Of a stretch of DNA of 10,496 bases, positions 8,414-10,496 are shown in pieces (positions within the stretch are counted from its first letter, which is position 1; each line of letters begins with the position of its first letter). The DNA comes from JANOYY01 sp031418035 (GTDB taxonomy: Bacteria > Actinomycetota > Acidimicrobiia > Acidimicrobiales > JANYDT01). The stretch is from assembly GCA_031418035.1 (NCBI GenBank), contig JANOWU010000299.1, forward strand, positions 1 to 10,496, read 5' to 3'. The notes under the pieces were generated by a model, which was given only the letters and a program-made list of their open reading frames with translations, made no database searches and had not been told where the DNA came from. The position numbers and the translations under genes were made by a program.

Positions 8414-8428
8414 GGTGCTGGGTGCTGG
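8414..8428. repeat. 7-bp tandem duplication beside the atpE ribosome binding site
   Basis: GGTGCTG occurs twice in a row (8414-8420, 8421-8427), followed by a further G. On the mRNA strand this reads CAGCACC twice and ends directly at the AAGGAG of atpE. It could influence folding around the ribosome binding site, but nothing shows this directly. Confidence 0.5.
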
Positions 8429-8477
8429 ATTGATACTGACGAGAACTGCGTACGACGGATGCTACGAAAATCGGTTC

Positions 8478-8525
8478 AGTTTGAGACTCGGTCTGAGCCT
8501 CGGTTTGAGACGTAGTTTGAGACTT
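8478..8525. repeat. Four 12-bp tandem repeats across the atpB stop
   Basis: Four consecutive 12-base units are visible: AGTTTGAGACTC, GGTCTGAGCCTC, GGTTTGAGACGT and AGTTTGAGACTT. The core is (A/G)GTYTGAGMC. The array begins inside the atpB stop codon (TAA, minus strand) and fills the first 46 bases of the atpB-atpE spacer. It is not a known regulatory element that I recognise. Confidence 0.85.
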
Positions 8526-9297
8526 AGTGCTCCGGGTGAACTGCGCCACCGATGAACACGGCGGTAAGAAGCGTGAAGACGTAGGCCTGCAAGAACGCAA
8601 CACCGACTTCGAACACCGTCATGATGACGAGCATGAAGAACGGCAGGATTGCGATCGGCTTCAGCGCCACGGTGTCGGCAGTCAAAAGCGTGTGAGCCAA
8701 GATGCCGAACGTGGCGAGCAGGATGTGACCGGCCAAGACGTTTGCGAACAAACGAACGGCGAGCGAGAACGGTCGGACGAGAAACGTCGAGATGAACTCG
8801 ATCGGCGTCACGAGGATGTAGAGCGCCTTCGGCACGCCCGGCGGGAAGAGCGCACCCTTAAAGTAGTGGCCGAACCCCTGGCTCTTGATGCCGGCAATGA
8901 TGAACGTGAGCCAGACGATCAACGAGAGAATCGCCGGCACGGCCATACGGGCGGTGGCCGGCATCTGGAAGACCGGAATGACACCGAAGATGTTGTTGAA
9001 GAAGATGAAGAAGAACAGCGACGTGAGAAGCGGTACGTAAGGCTTCGCTTCAGGGCCCATTGCATCTTCAGCGATGCCCTTTTCCACGAAGTCGAGTCCA
9101 GCCTCGGCGAAGTTCTGAATGCCCTTGGGCACCATCGCCTTCTTCGACGCCCCGATGAAGAAGATCAGGAACGTGAACAGGACCGCCAACACGTTGACGA
9201 GGGCGATCTTGTTGAATCCTCCGGGACCGAAAGACTTCCAGTCGAGCAGATGACTGATCGGCGGGAATTCAAGGGCAGCAATGATGGAAGCGGGCAC
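8524..9297 (-). CDS. atpB: ATP synthase Fo a subunit
   Basis: Subunit a, the membrane stator that forms the proton half-channels against the c-ring. It has 257 residues with about five to six hydrophobic segments, near 31-50, 88-108, 118-137, 158-174, 190-206 and 214-250. The essential arginine is Arg182 in RPFSLAVRLFANVLAGHILL, and the family's final-helix signature FLQAYVFTLLTAVFIG lies at 235-250. The start is GTG at 9297, supported by AAGGAG nine bases upstream; that AAGGAG overlaps the stop of the AtpI-like gene, and only six bases separate the two genes. The TAA stop falls in the 12-bp repeat array. Confidence 0.97.
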   Translation of the reverse strand: MPASIIAALEFPPISHLLDWKSFGPGGFNKIALVNVLAVLFTFLIFFIGASKKAMVPKGIQNFAEAGLDFVEKGIAEDAMGPEAKPYVPLLTSLFFFIFFNNIFGVIPVFQMPATARMAVPAILSLIVWLTFIIAGIKSQGFGHYFKGALFPPGVPKALYILVTPIEFISTFLVRPFSLAVRLFANVLAGHILLATFGILAHTLLTADTVALKPIAILPFFMLVIMTVFEVGVAFLQAYVFTLLTAVFIGGAVHPEH

Positions 9298-9303
9298 GTC
9301 AGG

Positions 9304-9792
9304 TCACTCCTTGACGGGGACTGGGTTGACAGAAGTTCGGAGAGGACGTTCGGCAGGGCGTTCGCGTACACCCGCCGAGCTAAAGGAGAGGGACACGAAT
9401 CGTAGTTCCCAAATGAGCAGGGCAAGGTGCGTTACAACGATCATGATGCCGAGAATCGGAATCGAAACCCACGACTGGTCTCGCACCAACAACACGGCGG
9501 CGGTGATCATACCGAGTCGGATGAGGAATCCGAACATCGCGGCGATCCCGAGAGCCACGAACGACACGCGGGCCGACCAGGAGAGCGCAAAGGCCGACAG
9601 CAAGAAGTTGGCAAGCACGATTGCGATGGCAAACGCGGTCGAGGCGACGCCCCGGGCACCACCGAAGACGGCACCGCCGATCAGCAGGATCGGGATGAAG
9701 TACACCGAACGTTTGACGATGTCGATCGCAATGTTCTTCTCGACCGGAGCCCCAAGATCGGGGGCAAACATGTTCATGTCGCTGGCGGTCAC
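9304..9792 (-). CDS. atpI: AtpI-like membrane protein (ATP synthase subunit I family)
   Basis: Small membrane protein in the position usually held by AtpI, directly before atpB. AtpI proteins are not part of the final enzyme; they have been linked to c-ring assembly and magnesium supply (established knowledge, not proven here). The 162 residues contain four hydrophobic segments at about 29-48, 51-71, 77-101 and 108-130, with charged residues (Arg92, Glu129) near segment ends. The C-terminal 30 residues are hydrophilic and Arg/Pro-rich. The start is a GTG at 9792 overlapping the upstream TGA by four bases (GTGA), which implies coupling. ATG codons at residues 6 and 8 are alternatives. Assignment rests on topology and position more than on motifs. 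Confidence 0.75.
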   Translation of the reverse strand: MTASDMNMFAPDLGAPVEKNIAIDIVKRSVYFIPILLIGGAVFGGARGVASTAFAIAIVLANFLLSAFALSWSARVSFVALGIAAMFGFLIRLGMITAAVLLVRDQSWVSIPILGIMIVVTHLALLIWELRFVSLSFSSAGVRERPAERPLRTSVNPVPVKE

Positions 9793-10277
9793 GGCGTTAC
9801 CCCGGCCAACTCAGAGGCATCGTCCACGCCGAAGTCGTTGGTGACGCTGGTGCGGTGACGTTGATCAGCCTGTTTCCGGGCGGCGATCGCCGCGGCCTCG
9901 TGGCCCTTCATCGACGCGTCGTAATCCAGCCACATCTTTATGAACATGCCGACAACCGCAAACACGGTCAGACCGATCATCAAGATCGGGCGGGTGCCGA
10001 GAACCCGGTCGAGGCCATAGCCGATTCCGGCGAACACCCCGGGGGTTGCCGCGAACTCGAACGCACGCGAGAAGCCCTCGCCGAGGCCGCGGTTCGTCGT
10101 TGGGTTGCTGGGAGGTGTCGATGTCGGCACAGGATTTGGGGGTGGCGGAGCAGGAGGAACAGCGAACGGCTCTGCGTACAGTTTCGCAGGAACACGAGCG
10201 TCTGCGAGGAACGCTTGTGAATTCATGCACAAGCTAGTCACCGCGACCGTCGTGCGCAAATCGGGGGACGCCCTCAC
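9789..10277 (-). CDS. atpZ: AtpZ/AtpI-family membrane protein with Pro-rich N-terminus
   Basis: Small membrane protein of the AtpZ/AtpI type (putative Fo-associated Ca/Mg transporter family). The core is TPGVFAGIGYGLDRVLGT followed by a second hydrophobic helix: two segments at about 76-92 and 97-115 joined by the typical GYGLDRxLGTxP turn. The N-terminal 60 residues are unusual, with a Pro-rich stretch at 41-59; the C-terminal 45 residues are hydrophilic. The GTG start at 10277 directly follows the TAG of the preceding frame and has GGGAGG seven bases upstream. An ATG at 10226 (residue 18) is an alternative start with no good Shine-Dalgarno. The stop overlaps the next gene's GTG. The family call is fairly sure; the start is not. 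Confidence 0.75.
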   Translation of the reverse strand: MRASPDLRTTVAVTSLCMNSQAFLADARVPAKLYAEPFAVPPAPPPPNPVPTSTPPSNPTTNRGLGEGFSRAFEFAATPGVFAGIGYGLDRVLGTRPILMIGLTVFAVVGMFIKMWLDYDASMKGHEAAAIAARKQADQRHRTSVTNDFGVDDASELAGVTP

Positions 10278-10496
10278 CTACTCCCCTCCCGCTGTCACCG
10301 ACTCCTCACCGACTCCTCGCCGACTCCCCACCGACTCGGTTTGGCGTTCGAGAACCCCTCCGGTCGCAATGCGAGCGATGTTCCCGAGCGCGACGGTGTC
10401 CTTGCGAAAATAGTCGCTGTGGTGCTTCACACCGTCGGAGCGAAATCGCTTGGCGTGGAACCCTCGGGCGGCCGGGTCCTCACCGTGCGTCGGAAC
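10278..10496 (-). CDS. 3' end of an unrecognised gene, cut by the right window edge
   Basis: An open minus-strand frame of 72 codons enters from the right edge and ends at TAG (10280-10278), immediately before the GTG of the AtpZ-like gene. It reads VPTHGEDPAARGF, continues through KHHSDYFRKDTVALGNIARIA, and ends in a Gly/Glu/Ser-rich tail. Third positions in the first 50 codons are GC-rich, as in the neighbouring genes, which supports real coding. I do not recognise the family. The last 20 or so residues are encoded by four 11-bp repeats; since 11 is not a multiple of three, each unit is read in a different phase. This tail may therefore be a recent extension. The TAGGTG junction suggests the gene is cotranscribed with the atp operon. 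Confidence 0.5.
   Translation of the reverse strand, partial: VPTHGEDPAARGFHAKRFRSDGVKHHSDYFRKDTVALGNIARIATGGVLERQTESVGSRRGVGEESVTAGGE
10296..10339. repeat. Four 11-bp tandem repeats just upstream of the atp operon
   Basis: Four consecutive 11-base units on the plus strand are CACCGACTCCT, CACCGACTCCT, CGCCGACTCCC and CACCGACTCGG. The first two are identical, and the core CRCCGACTC is conserved in all four. On the transcribed strand the units contain GAGTCGG and several GAGGAG-like purine stretches. The array ends 18 bases before the GTG of the AtpZ-like gene and lies in the 3' end of the preceding frame. The spacing is about one helical turn, as in some direct-repeat operators. Confidence 0.85.

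Noticed and set aside
8478..8525. CRISPR-like array
   Set aside because: The units are 12 bp, contiguous and without spacers; they are simple tandem repeats.
8274..8603. Minus-strand frame reading SQTTSQTEAQTESQTEP through the 12-bp repeats
   Set aside because: It begins inside atpB and overlaps the atpE start in another frame. The repeat-like protein is a by-product of the 12-base units, and no ribosome site was seen. A frameshift from atpB would be needed and there is no slippery site before the stop.
8527..9405. Long plus-strand frame opposite atpB
   Set aside because: It is antisense to the whole of atpB and gives a highly charged, low-complexity protein typical of the complement of hydrophobic codons.

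Overview
The window holds an almost complete F-type (F1Fo) ATP synthase operon, read entirely on the minus strand (right to left), followed on the same strand by a PhoX-family alkaline phosphatase. In transcription order the genes are: the 3' end of an unrecognised gene cut by the right edge (10278-10496), an AtpZ/AtpI-family membrane protein, an AtpI-like four-helix protein, then atpB (a), atpE (c), atpF (b), atpH (delta), atpA (alpha), atpG (gamma), atpD (beta), atpC (epsilon), and phoX. All eight structural subunits are present and intact, with their hallmark residues visible. Packing is tight. There are stop/start overlaps at atpZ-atpI, atpF-atpH and atpD-atpC, and spacers of 6 to 122 bases elsewhere.

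The sequence is GC-rich and the proteins look actinobacterial. The alpha P-loop reads GDRKTGKT, as I recall for mycobacteria, and the a subunit carries RLFANVLAGH. However, delta is a normal free-standing subunit rather than the mycobacterial b-delta fusion, and alpha lacks the mycobacterial C-terminal extension. The b subunit has a signal-peptide-like N-terminus and a long exported-looking acidic segment. Together these suggest a non-mycobacterial, probably deep-branching actinobacterium; Acidimicrobiia is my best guess, by inference only.

How the genes work together: AtpZ and AtpI are small membrane proteins linked to Fo assembly or ion supply. a, b and c form the proton-conducting Fo. Delta and b form the peripheral stalk. 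Alpha3-beta3-gamma-epsilon is the catalytic F1. PhoX is a predicted Tat-exported phosphatase that would release phosphate outside the membrane. It probably has its own promoter, because a -10-like hexamer lies exactly six bases before a GTG start, which would give a leaderless message.

I see no new multi-gene system. The unexplained signals are small. Four 11-bp tandem repeats lie just before the operon's first gene, inside the tail of the preceding reading frame. Four 12-bp tandem repeats lie across the atpB stop and into the atpB-atpE spacer. A perfect 9-bp hairpin contains the atpH stop codon. The b subunit has an exported, cysteine-containing extension, gamma has a 29-residue C-terminal tail, and a run of 14 C lies near the left edge. 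No tRNA, rRNA, CRISPR array, insertion sequence or attachment site was seen. No stretch over 300 bases lacks a gene.
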